Positions 46,301 to 55,044 of a DNA stretch of 64,000 nucleotides are shown piece after piece (position 1 is the stretch's first letter; every line of letters begins with the position of its first letter). Both the position numbers and the translations under genes were made by a program. Under the pieces are notes generated by a model. The model did no database searches. It was not told the origin of the DNA and was given only the letters and a program-made list of their open reading frames with translations. Source of the stretch: Microcoleus sp. EPA2 (GTDB lineage: Bacteria; Cyanobacteriota; Cyanobacteriia; Cyanobacteriales; Microcoleaceae); NCBI GenBank assembly GCA_020882975.1, contig JAHRFD010000003.1:1-64000 (forward strand), written 5' to 3'.

Positions 46301-47766
46301 ATAAACGGGACGAATTTACCGCTAAGTTGAAAGGCATTCGGCAAGGAAATGCGATCGCCGGAGTGGAAACTAAGCGCCAAAGGAAAGACGGTACACAGAT
46401 CGATATCAGTTTGTGGGCAACTCCCATTAATGATGCCAAGGGCAATATTAATTGTATGTCGATCGTCGCTGATATCAGCGATCGCAAACAAGCCGAGGCA
46501 GAACGCACCGAATTACTGCAACGCGAACGGGCAGCCAGGGCCGAAGCCGAAGCCATCAACCGCCTCAAAGACGAGTTTTTAGCGACTCTTTCCCACGAAC
46601 TGAGGACTCCTTTAAACGCGATTCTGGGCTGGGCTCAGGTGCTTCGCAGTCGCCCCTATAATGCAGCCACCTTAAGCCGTGCCCTGGAAGCGATCGAGCG
46701 TCAGGGAAGGGTACAGACTCATTTGGTGGAAGATTTGCTCGACGTTTCCCGGATCATTCAAGGTAAGTTGTCTCTGAAAACTGGCTGGTTAGATATAGTC
46801 AAGACGATCGAGGTGGCGATCGATTTAGTCAGTTTCGAGGCCCAGGCCAAGTCTGTCACCCTCAACTCACAACTTGACCCCGCACTGGGATTGATCTGGG
46901 GAGATCCTCAAAGGTTGCAGCAAATAATATCGAATTTGCTGAGCAATGCCGTGAAGTTTACACCGTCGGGGGGCACAGTGGTATTGTGTTTGTCCAGGGA
47001 ATTGGGAGGTTCGATTCCGAATTTGACAGAGTACGGCGAAGTTGCCACGAATTCGCCGCTACCAATGACTAATTACCTGCAAATTCAAGTCAGCGACACC
47101 GGAAAGGGCATTGCTGCTGAGTTTCTGCCCCATGTGTTCGATCGCTTCCGCCAAGCTGACGGCTCAATTACTAGGGCGAATAATGGTTTGGGACTCGGAT
47201 TAGCCATTGTCCGCCACTTGGTGGAACTCCACGGCGGGAGTGTCACAGCAGAAAGTCCCGGTCTAGATCTAGGTGCTACATTTACAGTGAAACTGCCACT
47301 AAAACAGCCGAAAAGTCAGAAGTCACAGTTGAGAGGGGACAGGAATTCCCGGCTTTTGCCTCCTGGAATTCTGGCTGGTTTGAAGGTTTTAGTGGTTGAT
47401 GATGAACCTGACAATCGCGAACTTTTGACTGTGATGCTTTCGGAATCAGGTTCCGTGGCGATGGCTGCTGGTTCCGTGGCGGAGGCGATCGAGATTTTAG
47501 GCAAGTTCCAGCCGGATATTTTGGTGAGTGACATCGGTATGCCGATCGAGGATGGTTATTCTCTGATCCGCAAAATTCGATCGTCCCCATCTGCTCTCAC
47601 CAAACGCTTGCCCGCTGTCGCCCTAACGGCCTATGCTAGGGATGAAGACCGCGCCAAGGCGATCGCGGCCGGCTATGACGAACACTTAACCAAACCCATC
47701 GAACCCGCTCAATTCGTGGCAGTTTTAGCCAAATTAGCAGGTTTGAATCAAAACGATTTTCAGTAG
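43372..47766 (+). CDS. Membrane-anchored hybrid histidine kinase with six PAS and one GAF domain
   Basis: A 1464-residue sensor. Two membrane helices (about 12-33, 37-55) are followed by PAS domains at about 70-190, 218-340 and 345-465, a GAF domain at 485-665 (LAASFDGETVLQNIAELAVE), then PAS at 670-790, 800-915 and 920-1045. HisKA has ATLSHELRTPLN with the phospho-histidine H1075; HATPase motifs include NLLSNAVKFTPSGG and DTGKGI. The C-terminal receiver carries D1387 (VSDIGMPIEDGYS). The signal is unknown. It starts a run of three same-strand sensor kinases. A terminator follows, so it is transcribed separately from the next two. Confidence 0.94.
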   Translation: MSPLQVSPLPIKPYKIAGFATSTALLLTILLLLTFKATSAILFLLAAMVAAWYAGLKSTEKELQTERDIIAQVISVAACLIVVLDKEGRIVRFNQVCEKTTGYSFAEVKNKFVWDLFLVAEELEPVKNIFNQLKLENFVSKYTNYWLTKNGERRLINWSNTVIVDGNGLVEYVIATGVDITDCRIAEIALALSYSELETRVKQRTAELTVAKEALQAQEERFRSLSSCSPVGIFMADIQGRTTYVNPRCQAIYDRNFEEILGDSWQNYIHPEDRDLVLTKWQNYTREGGEYAMEYRLQISEDICRWVNVSCSPMFSDSGELMGHVGTVRDVTERQQTQAALSSSEQQLRTLLENTPDIIIRTDKQLRYVYVNQAVAKSQGQPVSFFIGKTTAEIGIDPELCQLWETTLHKVFASGKEEIIEFQAPSANGIRTYQSRVVPEFDKAGVIQYALIVARDITELKVAEVQKAQLTIEQSAREKAEIEQQRSRFLAEVSKMLAASFDGETVLQNIAELAVEMVAQGCWIHLRETDDQVRLVAVAHAEASWLDRRNLLRVGNIDNHVLHGYPLVIRTGTSELISELNPEILATLSGNEAELEVLRSLNIGSQACVPMTARGRVIGAITCFTSESDRHYNSADLAMLEDLAYHVALGLDNARLYAKAQQALAQTSESFALIDSLLEASPLGICFLDREMRYIRINQVLAELNGLSAAQHLGQDFRQLLPESAAQYAWIIQQVIDTGEPILNVEISVESKGKPGVLGHWVGNYYPVKNEKGETIGAGIILTDITVAKQTELALRESEIRFRSVVESNMIGIGFWDKEGAITEANDALLNMLGYTREDLVLGNLYWSQITPPEQAYLDRIALEQISAFGSCTPFEKFYIRKDGTRLPVLIGAAHFQGYQDKGSFFVLDISDRKQAEAARSAINQTLEALVQACPLAITVFNSEDGVVTLWNPAAERIFGWKESEAIGHFLPNVPADKRDEFTAKLKGIRQGNAIAGVETKRQRKDGTQIDISLWATPINDAKGNINCMSIVADISDRKQAEAERTELLQRERAARAEAEAINRLKDEFLATLSHELRTPLNAILGWAQVLRSRPYNAATLSRALEAIERQGRVQTHLVEDLLDVSRIIQGKLSLKTGWLDIVKTIEVAIDLVSFEAQAKSVTLNSQLDPALGLIWGDPQRLQQIISNLLSNAVKFTPSGGTVVLCLSRELGGSIPNLTEYGEVATNSPLPMTNYLQIQVSDTGKGIAAEFLPHVFDRFRQADGSITRANNGLGLGLAIVRHLVELHGGSVTAESPGLDLGATFTVKLPLKQPKSQKSQLRGDRNSRLLPPGILAGLKVLVVDDEPDNRELLTVMLSESGSVAMAAGSVAEAIEILGKFQPDILVSDIGMPIEDGYSLIRKIRSSPSALTKRLPAVALTAYARDEDRAKAIAAGYDEHLTKPIEPAQFVAVLAKLAGLNQNDFQ

Positions 47767-47817
47767 CTTAGTTGTTACCAGGGTCTGCCTTTCACTGGAT
47801 TTTCTCCGTGTAACTGC

Positions 47818-47850
47818 TCTAGATGGATTTTGGTAATCCATCTAGATTTT
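47818..47850 (+). terminator. Rho-independent terminator
   Basis: TCTAGATGGATT (47818-47829) and AATCCATCTAGA (47835-47846) form a perfect 12-bp stem around TTGGT, followed by TTTT. It lies 52 bases after the first kinase stop. Confidence 0.88.
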
Positions 47851-47906
47851 GCCTATATAATTATTTTCAACATATTCCCAAAAGTCAAGCGGAGAAAATT
47901 TGACCA

Positions 47907-50900
47907 ATGGATGCTAATGATGCGGTGACAGAACTAGCAAATTCCTTCGATATAATGACATCCAAAATGCAAAATTATTTTGCAGCAATCGACTCTTTAA
48001 ATCAAGCTTTAGGGCTAACTGAGAGCCAACTCAAACAATTTATTGAAGGTATGCCTGTGGGGGTAGCTATCCATGATGCCACGGGCCAATGTATATACCT
48101 CAATCAAATAGCCCAGGATGCCCTCGGTATCGTAAATATCCCCGATATCACTACCGAAAATCTTGCTGAAGCTTATCAACTATATCGTCAAAACCAGCTA
48201 TATCCCCAGGAACAACTACCAGTTGTACGAGCGCTAAAGGGCGAAACAGTATGTCTTGATGATATAGAAATTCATCGAGAGGGAAAGATTACTTCCTTTG
48301 AGGTACGTGCCCGACCAATTTTTGATGAACCAGGACATATCAGCTATGCGATCGTCGCTTTTACTGATATTACTGAACGCAAACAAAGTGAAAAAATATT
48401 GAGTGACTACAATCGGACTCTAGAAGCCGAAGTCATTGAACGTAGCACAGCATTAGCTCGTACTCACGAACAATTACAAACTGAAATGAGAGACCGTCAA
48501 TTACTAGAAGGTAAACTGGATAGTTCTACTCAGCAAATTAATACAATCTTCGACTCTATTGCCGATATTGTACTGATTTTGGATGAAAAAAAAAATTTAC
48601 AAATTATACCTACGAAGGCGACTAGCTTGTACGCCTGCGATATGAATGAGTTTTATTTAATAGTGCTCAATTTTTTTGAAGAAGAAAACGAAGAGGTTTG
48701 GTTTGCTAAAGTTCAAGAGGCGTTGGCAACCCAAAAAACTGTTAATTTTGATTATAGTCTACGTATTAATCAGCAAGAAATTTGGTTTTCAGCTAGTATT
48801 TCGCCACTGCCAAATCGTTCTGTGGTGTGGGTGGCTCGTGACATTAGCGATCGCAAACGGGTCGAAGCTAACTTGCTGGAAGCTCAAAAGATTGCTCATA
48901 TTGGCACTTGGGAATACGATTTGACCACAAAAACAACTATTTGGAGTGAAGAACTTTATCACATTCACAAAATTGACCCCAGTCAACCCCCACTAGAATC
49001 GGATGAATTAGTCAAATTTATTCATCCTCAAGATCGCCATCGCTATCTCAAACTGGTTAACAAAAAAGCTCTCACTGGACTAGCCTTTGAAACAGATTTG
49101 CGGCTGCGTCAAAAAGATGGATCGATCTCTTATATTGAAGTCAGAGGCGAACCTGTTTTTGATGAAAAAGGGCAGTTAGTCCGTTTGTTTGGTACTGTCT
49201 TGGATATTAGCGATCGCAAGCAGGCAGAAGAAGCCTTACAAGATAGCATAGAACGGGAACAAGCCCTGGCTCGCTCCATCGAACGAATGCGCCAGTCCTT
49301 AGATATTGACACGATCTTTAATACCACCACTTCTGAACTGCGAGCAATCCTCAAATGCGATCGTGTTGCTATCTATCGCTTTAATCCTGATTGGAGTGGG
49401 GAATTTGTTGCCGAGTCTGTGGGGAAGGATTGGATACCTCTGTTGGAGCGATCGGAAACTGCTAATTTATCGGGTAGCATCATCGAAGACCCTAATTGTC
49501 AAGCAAAAACCTTCCAACCCTCTGGCGAACAAGTCCTTGATACATACATACAACAAAATAAAGACAGTTTGTACAGTCAAGGCATTCTTTACCGCGCAAT
49601 AGAAGATATTTACCAAGCTGGGTTTACTCCTTGTTACCTCGAACTTTTAGAGCGGTTTCAAGCCAGAGCATATTTAATTGTTCCCATCTTTTGTGGCAGT
49701 CAAATTTGGGGTTTACTCGCCAGTTATCAAAATTCCATGCCCCGCACTTGGCGCAAAGCAGAAATCCATATTGCGCTGCAAATTAGCACTCAACTTGGAG
49801 TTGCCCTGCAACAAGCTGAATTACTCGAAGCTACTCAAAAACAGGCAATACAACTCCAAGAAGCCGCCCTCGCAGCAGAAGCCGCTAACCGGGCAAAAAG
49901 CACTTTCTTGGCAAATATGAGTCACGAATTGCGTACACCCCTCAACGCCATTCTTGGCTTCTCCCAATTGATGCAACACTCTACCAATCTCAATCTCCAA
50001 GATCAAGAAAATCTCCGCATCATCAACCGCAGCGGAGAACACCTCCTGACTCTGATTAATCAAGTATTGGATTTAGCAAAAATAGAAGTAGGGCGCATTA
50101 CCCTGAATCCCATAGAATTTGAATTAAAGAGCTTGTTGAACGAAGTTGAAGAGATGTTCCAACTTCAGGCTCAGGAAAAACAATTGCAGTTAATCTTTGA
50201 CTGTTCTAGTAATGTTCCCCCATACCTACGAGCTGATGAAGTCAAGTTGCGCCAAGTTTTAATTAATCTGCTTTCTAACGCCATCAAGTTTACGAAAGAA
50301 GGAGGAATTTCTCTCAGAATAAGTTCAGTTTTCAGCAATGAAAATCAGCAATTCTCTCCCCCATTCCCCCCATTGGATGAGGCGAGGGAGGGGTTGCCCA
50401 ATTCTCCATCACCCATTCCCTCCCCCATCACCCATTCCCCCCTTGGGGGGGGTCGGGGGGGGTTGCCCAATCACCAATTACATTTTGAAATAGAAGACAC
50501 TGGCTGTGGTATGGCTCCTGATGAGCTAGACAAACTGTTTCAAGCCTTTGTACAAACCCAAACAGGGGCATCTTACCAGCAGGGAACGGGTTTAGGATTG
50601 GCGATTAGCCAACAGTTTGTCAAACTCATGGGGGGTCAAATTGTAGTGCGCAGTCAAGTCGGATGCGGTACTACTTTCACCTTCGATATCCCAGTAACCG
50701 TTGTTGATGCTAGTACCGTTAAACCCAAACAGCTATCTCGTCAAGTCATTGGCCTGGAACCCAACCAGCCCATTTATCGTATTCTGATTGTGGACGATCG
50801 AGCCGATTTGCGCGAACTCCTAGTCAAAATGCTCAACCGTTTTGAGTTTGAACTTCAAGAAGCTAGTAATGGCATAGAAGCCATTGAAGTATGGTCGAGT

Positions 50901-51392
50901 TTTGAACCCCACTTAATCTTCATGGATATGCGGATGCCCATCATGGATGGGTATGAGGCGACAAAACGTATTAAAGCTAATGTTAAAGGTCAAGCTACCG
51001 CCATTGTGGCGGTGAGTGCTAGCACTGCGGAGAAAGGGCGAACCATGGTTCTCTCTGATGATTACGATGACTTTATCCGCAAACCGTTTCGAGAAGCAGA
51101 AATCTTGGATGCCCTTCACAAACATCTAGGAGTGCGTTACATTTACGATGAACCTCAAAATCCACAGGAGTCAAATCAAACCGAAGCCTTAACTCCAGAA
51201 GCTCTGGCGGGTTTGCCTGCGGATTGGCTGGTGTCCTTAGAACAAGCTACAATTGAGTGCGATCTAGAGTTAATTCTCACTCAAATTGAGCAAATTCGCG
51301 ATCGTCATGAATCCTTAGCCAACGCTCTTACAGCTTTAGCTAACGAATTTCTGTTCAATCAAATACTAGATCTGATCAAGCCAGACATATAA
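47907..51392 (+). CDS. Soluble hybrid histidine kinase with cyanobacteriochrome-like GAF
   Basis: A 1161-residue kinase without membrane helices: PAS at about 35-155, PAS-like at 205-310, PAS with PAC at 318-440, then a GAF at about 465-640. The GAF has the bilin-lyase-domain pattern RAIEDIYQAGFTPCYLELLE, with C576 at the position that binds bilin in phytochromes and cyanobacteriochromes and Y577 in place of the usual His. HisKA H673 is in NMSHELRTPLN; HATPase carries a repetitive insertion at about 812-854 before EDTGCGM; the receiver acceptor is D1007 (FMDMRMPIMDGYE). A 100-residue C-terminal extension (LAGLPADWLVSLEQATIE) follows. Six bases separate it from the next kinase gene, probably an operon. 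Confidence 0.93.
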   Translation: MDANDAVTELANSFDIMTSKMQNYFAAIDSLNQALGLTESQLKQFIEGMPVGVAIHDATGQCIYLNQIAQDALGIVNIPDITTENLAEAYQLYRQNQLYPQEQLPVVRALKGETVCLDDIEIHREGKITSFEVRARPIFDEPGHISYAIVAFTDITERKQSEKILSDYNRTLEAEVIERSTALARTHEQLQTEMRDRQLLEGKLDSSTQQINTIFDSIADIVLILDEKKNLQIIPTKATSLYACDMNEFYLIVLNFFEEENEEVWFAKVQEALATQKTVNFDYSLRINQQEIWFSASISPLPNRSVVWVARDISDRKRVEANLLEAQKIAHIGTWEYDLTTKTTIWSEELYHIHKIDPSQPPLESDELVKFIHPQDRHRYLKLVNKKALTGLAFETDLRLRQKDGSISYIEVRGEPVFDEKGQLVRLFGTVLDISDRKQAEEALQDSIEREQALARSIERMRQSLDIDTIFNTTTSELRAILKCDRVAIYRFNPDWSGEFVAESVGKDWIPLLERSETANLSGSIIEDPNCQAKTFQPSGEQVLDTYIQQNKDSLYSQGILYRAIEDIYQAGFTPCYLELLERFQARAYLIVPIFCGSQIWGLLASYQNSMPRTWRKAEIHIALQISTQLGVALQQAELLEATQKQAIQLQEAALAAEAANRAKSTFLANMSHELRTPLNAILGFSQLMQHSTNLNLQDQENLRIINRSGEHLLTLINQVLDLAKIEVGRITLNPIEFELKSLLNEVEEMFQLQAQEKQLQLIFDCSSNVPPYLRADEVKLRQVLINLLSNAIKFTKEGGISLRISSVFSNENQQFSPPFPPLDEAREGLPNSPSPIPSPITHSPLGGGRGGLPNHQLHFEIEDTGCGMAPDELDKLFQAFVQTQTGASYQQGTGLGLAISQQFVKLMGGQIVVRSQVGCGTTFTFDIPVTVVDASTVKPKQLSRQVIGLEPNQPIYRILIVDDRADLRELLVKMLNRFEFELQEASNGIEAIEVWSSFEPHLIFMDMRMPIMDGYEATKRIKANVKGQATAIVAVSASTAEKGRTMVLSDDYDDFIRKPFREAEILDALHKHLGVRYIYDEPQNPQESNQTEALTPEALAGLPADWLVSLEQATIECDLELILTQIEQIRDRHESLANALTALANEFLFNQILDLIKPDI
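50341..50472 (+). repeat. GC-rich repeat insertion inside the HATPase coding region
   Basis: CCCCCATTCCCCCCATTGGA, GAGGGGTTGCCCAATTCTCC, CACCCATTCCC repeats and GGGGGGGGTCGGGGGGGTTG blocks add about 40 residues (NQQFSPPFPPLDEARE... to GGGRGGLPN) between the N box and the G1 box (DTGCG) of the kinase. The two GGGTTGCCCAAT strings are direct repeats 70 bases apart. Confidence 0.75.
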
Positions 51393-51398
51393 TTAGGC

Positions 51399-53810
51399 AT
51401 GAATCATCAGACACCTCATTCTTTTAAAGGAAATATTTTAATTGTTGATGATATTTCCACGAATTTGCAACTTTTAGCTCAAATACTATCTGAGCAAGGA
51501 TACAAAACACGCACTGCCCCTAATGGTCAACTAGCTCTACGTTCCATCGATTTAACTCCTCCTGATTTGATTTTGCTGGATATCATGATGCCTGCCATGG
51601 ACGGCTATCAAGTTTGCCAAGCCTTGAAAGCTTCGCCAAAAACTAAAGACATTCCCGTTATCTTTATTAGTGCTTTAAATGAAGTTTTTGATAAAGTCAA
51701 AGCTTTTGAAGTCGGTGGAGTAGATTATATTACCAAACCATTTCACGATCAAGAGGTTTTGGTCCGGGTTTCCAATCAACTCATTCAACGTCGGTTATTT
51801 CAGAAAATTCAACAACAAAATCACAGCCTTGAATCAGAAATCCTGGAGAGAAAAGTTGCCCAAGAAGAAACCGATTTTTTGCTTAACACTACCTTTGCCA
51901 TGGCGGAAACTCAGGATTTTGAAGAATCAATATCCGTCATGCTGCGGTTGTGTTGCGACTTCATTAATTGGGAATTAGCAGAAGCTTGGATACCCAGTCC
52001 TGATGGAAGTTATTTAAATTGCAGCCCAAACTCTTATGCCAAAAAACCAGATTTATTCGATTATATCAACCAAAGCTTGTTAATAAAATTTGCTCCCAAC
52101 GTAGGACTACCAGGGAGAATTTGGTCTTCCAAGAAACCAGAGTGGCTAGAAGATATTTCTCTAGCGCCAGATGAAGTTTTTCTTCGCAATCAAATGGCGG
52201 AGAAAGCTGGTTTGAAAGCCTGTTTTGGGATACCAATTTTAGTTGAAAATAGGGTGATTGCGATTTTAAGCTTTTTCAATACAACAGCCATTTTGTGTCA
52301 AATCCGTATCATGGAATTGATGAAAGCTCTCGCAACTCAATTAGGTTCAATACTTCAGCGAAAGCTAGCAGAAGAAAGATTGAAACAGCAATTTCAAAAA
52401 GAGCAATTACTGAATCACTTAACTCAATCTATCCGCAGTTCTCTGAATTTAAATACTATTTTTGCTACCGCAGTCCGCGAGATTGCCTTTAGCCTAGGCG
52501 TAGATCGTGTTGCTATTGTTAAATATTTCCCGGATAGAAAGGTATGGATCAACGTATCAGAGTATTATGATTCTGGTGAGTTAGAGACAAGTTTAGGGCT
52601 AGAAACTTCCGATGAGAATAATGAAATCTCCGCTCGACTTAAACAGTCAGAAATTGTGAAAATTGATGACGTTAATACTTGTTCTGATGAAATTAAACAA
52701 CGCTTAACTCAACTATCTCTTGGCGCATGGTTATTTGTACCCCTCAAGGTGGACTCACAAGTTTGGGGTAGTATCTGTGTGGTGAAAGAAAATCGATCGT
52801 ACTACTGGCAAGCTTTTGAAGTAGAGTTACTGTGTGCAGTGGCTGACTCGGTAGCAATTGCGATTAAGCAAGCCCAAATTTATGAAGAAATTCAATCCTA
52901 CGCGCAGCAACTTGAAGACACCTTAACGGAACTCAAAAATACTCAATCTCAGTTGGTACAAAAGGCAAAAATGGCTTCTTTAGGTCAGCTAGTGGCTGGG
53001 GTTGCTCACGAAATCAATAATCCCGTTAACTTTATCTACGGCAACATTACTGTAGCGATGGACTATGCGCGAGATTTGCTTGATATAGTTACATTGTACC
53101 GCAAAAATTATCCCCAACCAGCGACAGAAATTATGAAAATATTGGATCATATCGATCCCGATTTCATTGCTGATGATTATCCAAAATTGTTGAAGTCGAT
53201 GAAAGAGGGTGCATCTCGGATTAGCAAGATTGTGTTGTCTTTACGAAACTTCTCCCGGCTGGATGAAAAAGAGTACAAGTTAGTGGATATTCATGAAGGT
53301 ATTGATAATACTTTATTGATTTTGCAACACCTAATCAATGGTTCAAATAATGGTAAGGAAATTGAGATAATTAAAGAGTACAGTCCCTTGCCAAAATTCA
53401 CTTGTTATGCGTCGCAGTTAAATCAGGTATTTATGAACCTGATAGCTAATGCTATTGATGCTCTGGAAACTAAATCCTCACGGCGCAGAATTACCATCAG
53501 TACAAAAATGGATAGTTGGCCATCAAATTCACCCATTTTTCATGGCATTGTGATTAGGATTGCTGATAACGGTCAGGGAATGAATGAAGAAGTACGTTCT
53601 AAAATATTTGACCCGTTTTTTACGACAAAACCTGTGGGAAGTGGTATAGGTTTAGGGTTATCTATTTGTCACAATATTGTAGTGGAAAAACATCGAGGTC
53701 AAATTAGTTGTATTTCTGCGCCTGGTGAGGGGACAGAGTTTATTGTGCAGATTCCGATCGATGTTAGTACCTCTCGTTCAAATTGTGTTTCTGCGATGAC
53801 TAAGGTATAG
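51399..53810 (+). CDS. REC-GAF-GAF histidine kinase
   Basis: An 803-residue protein with a receiver domain at the N-terminus (D61 in LILLDIMMPAMDGY, K in YITKPFH), two GAF domains (about 155-320 and 345-510) and a C-terminal kinase: H537 in GVAHEINNPVNFIYGN, and NLIANAIDALE, RIADNGQGM and GSGIGLGLSI motifs of the ATPase. This layout (receiver first, kinase last) is typical of the last member of a cyanobacterial phosphorelay: the upstream hybrid kinase's receiver could pass phosphate through a separate Hpt protein to it. It starts six bases after the preceding kinase stop. Confidence 0.93.
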   Translation: MNHQTPHSFKGNILIVDDISTNLQLLAQILSEQGYKTRTAPNGQLALRSIDLTPPDLILLDIMMPAMDGYQVCQALKASPKTKDIPVIFISALNEVFDKVKAFEVGGVDYITKPFHDQEVLVRVSNQLIQRRLFQKIQQQNHSLESEILERKVAQEETDFLLNTTFAMAETQDFEESISVMLRLCCDFINWELAEAWIPSPDGSYLNCSPNSYAKKPDLFDYINQSLLIKFAPNVGLPGRIWSSKKPEWLEDISLAPDEVFLRNQMAEKAGLKACFGIPILVENRVIAILSFFNTTAILCQIRIMELMKALATQLGSILQRKLAEERLKQQFQKEQLLNHLTQSIRSSLNLNTIFATAVREIAFSLGVDRVAIVKYFPDRKVWINVSEYYDSGELETSLGLETSDENNEISARLKQSEIVKIDDVNTCSDEIKQRLTQLSLGAWLFVPLKVDSQVWGSICVVKENRSYYWQAFEVELLCAVADSVAIAIKQAQIYEEIQSYAQQLEDTLTELKNTQSQLVQKAKMASLGQLVAGVAHEINNPVNFIYGNITVAMDYARDLLDIVTLYRKNYPQPATEIMKILDHIDPDFIADDYPKLLKSMKEGASRISKIVLSLRNFSRLDEKEYKLVDIHEGIDNTLLILQHLINGSNNGKEIEIIKEYSPLPKFTCYASQLNQVFMNLIANAIDALETKSSRRRITISTKMDSWPSNSPIFHGIVIRIADNGQGMNEEVRSKIFDPFFTTKPVGSGIGLGLSICHNIVVEKHRGQISCISAPGEGTEFIVQIPIDVSTSRSNCVSAMTKV

Positions 53811-53837
53811 TGGGAAGAAATTAACAAATAATCAGAA

Positions 53838-55043
53838 ATGCCAGTGATGCAAGTTGTAATTGTGGGAGCGGGACCAACTGGTGCGGCACTTGCTTTGCTG
53901 CTGGTGAAACGAGGGATTGGTGTGAAGTTGGTTGAGGCGGCAAAAGATTGCTACCGAGTGTTTCGTGGTGAAGGATTGATGCCGAGTGGATTGGATGCGA
54001 TCGCCCAAATGGGCCTATCTTCCATGCTCCAAAGTGTACCACACCGCAAAATAGATGGTTGGGAGTTTATTGTAGGCGATCGACAATTGTTTCGAGTTGA
54101 TGAGCCCATGGGTTCAAATCAACCTTGTACCCTAGTTTCTCAGCCGCCTTTGCTGGAAGCACTAATTGCCGCAGCTCAATTACATCCAGAGTTTGAATTG
54201 ATCCAAGGTGTTCCGGTAAAAGATTTAATTTACAGCAGCGATCGCATTTCTGGTGTCAAATTAGCAGATGGGCGAGAGATACCTGCGGCGCTTGTCATTG
54301 GTACTGACGGTAGAAACTCAGTGGTACGACAACGGGCTGGATTGGAGTTGGTGAAACAGCAGAAGAGTATTGATGTGCTGTGGTTTAAACTGCCTGCTCA
54401 TCCTCGGTTTGTGGCGGATAATGTCTTTTATTCTATTCTAAATGATGGTAGTGCATTCAGTGTTTTTCACGGCGCAGAAGATGGCAAACTGCATCTGGCT
54501 TGGGTGTTATCAGCCGAGGACAAAACCGATCGCAAACACACAGATTGGGCGGAAACTTTCGCATCACGATCGCCTTTATGGATGGCAGAGCATTTCCGTA
54601 ACTGTAAACATACCATAGAATCTCCCCTGCGACTATCTGTAGTAGTTGGTTGTTGTCCGCGCTGGTATCAGCCAGGAATCCTACTTTTGGGGGATGCCGC
54701 CCACCCCATGTCTCCGGTGCGCGCCCAAGGAATTAATATGGCTTTTCGTGATGTAATTGTGGCTGCAAATCACCTTGTACCTTTGTTGAAAGCAGGGGCT
54801 AATGATGAGGATATTGATTTAGCATTATCGCAGATTCAGGCCGAACGGGAACCAGAAATTAGGCGCGCCCAACAACTGCAAGCACAAGAAGCATGGAAAG
54901 GCGAACAATTGCGAAATAATCGATTTGTGCGTTTATTGATGATGCAATTGGCTCCGTTTTTGGGTGAAAGAATTAAACACTTTTGGGTGAAAGGACAGTA
55001 TGAGTTGCGCCAAGGAGTAACAGAGGTAAAATTGGTTGTGTGA
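53838..55043 (+). CDS. FAD-dependent aromatic-type monooxygenase
   Basis: A 401-residue flavoprotein monooxygenase. The nucleotide-binding GxGxxG is VVIVGAGPTGAALALLLVKR (residues 5-24), the DG motif is VIGTDGRNSVVRQ, and the second FAD motif is LLLGDAAHPMSPVRAQGINM. It is in the PHBH/UbiH class (PF01494), which hydroxylates aromatic or polyketide rings with NAD(P)H and oxygen. The substrate is unknown. It follows the kinase cluster with only 27 bases between and could be co-transcribed, and ends one base before the stop of the convergent TnpB remnant. Confidence 0.88.
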   Translation: MPVMQVVIVGAGPTGAALALLLVKRGIGVKLVEAAKDCYRVFRGEGLMPSGLDAIAQMGLSSMLQSVPHRKIDGWEFIVGDRQLFRVDEPMGSNQPCTLVSQPPLLEALIAAAQLHPEFELIQGVPVKDLIYSSDRISGVKLADGREIPAALVIGTDGRNSVVRQRAGLELVKQQKSIDVLWFKLPAHPRFVADNVFYSILNDGSAFSVFHGAEDGKLHLAWVLSAEDKTDRKHTDWAETFASRSPLWMAEHFRNCKHTIESPLRLSVVVGCCPRWYQPGILLLGDAAHPMSPVRAQGINMAFRDVIVAANHLVPLLKAGANDEDIDLALSQIQAEREPEIRRAQQLQAQEAWKGEQLRNNRFVRLLMMQLAPFLGERIKHFWVKGQYELRQGVTEVKLVV

Positions 55044-55044
55044 A

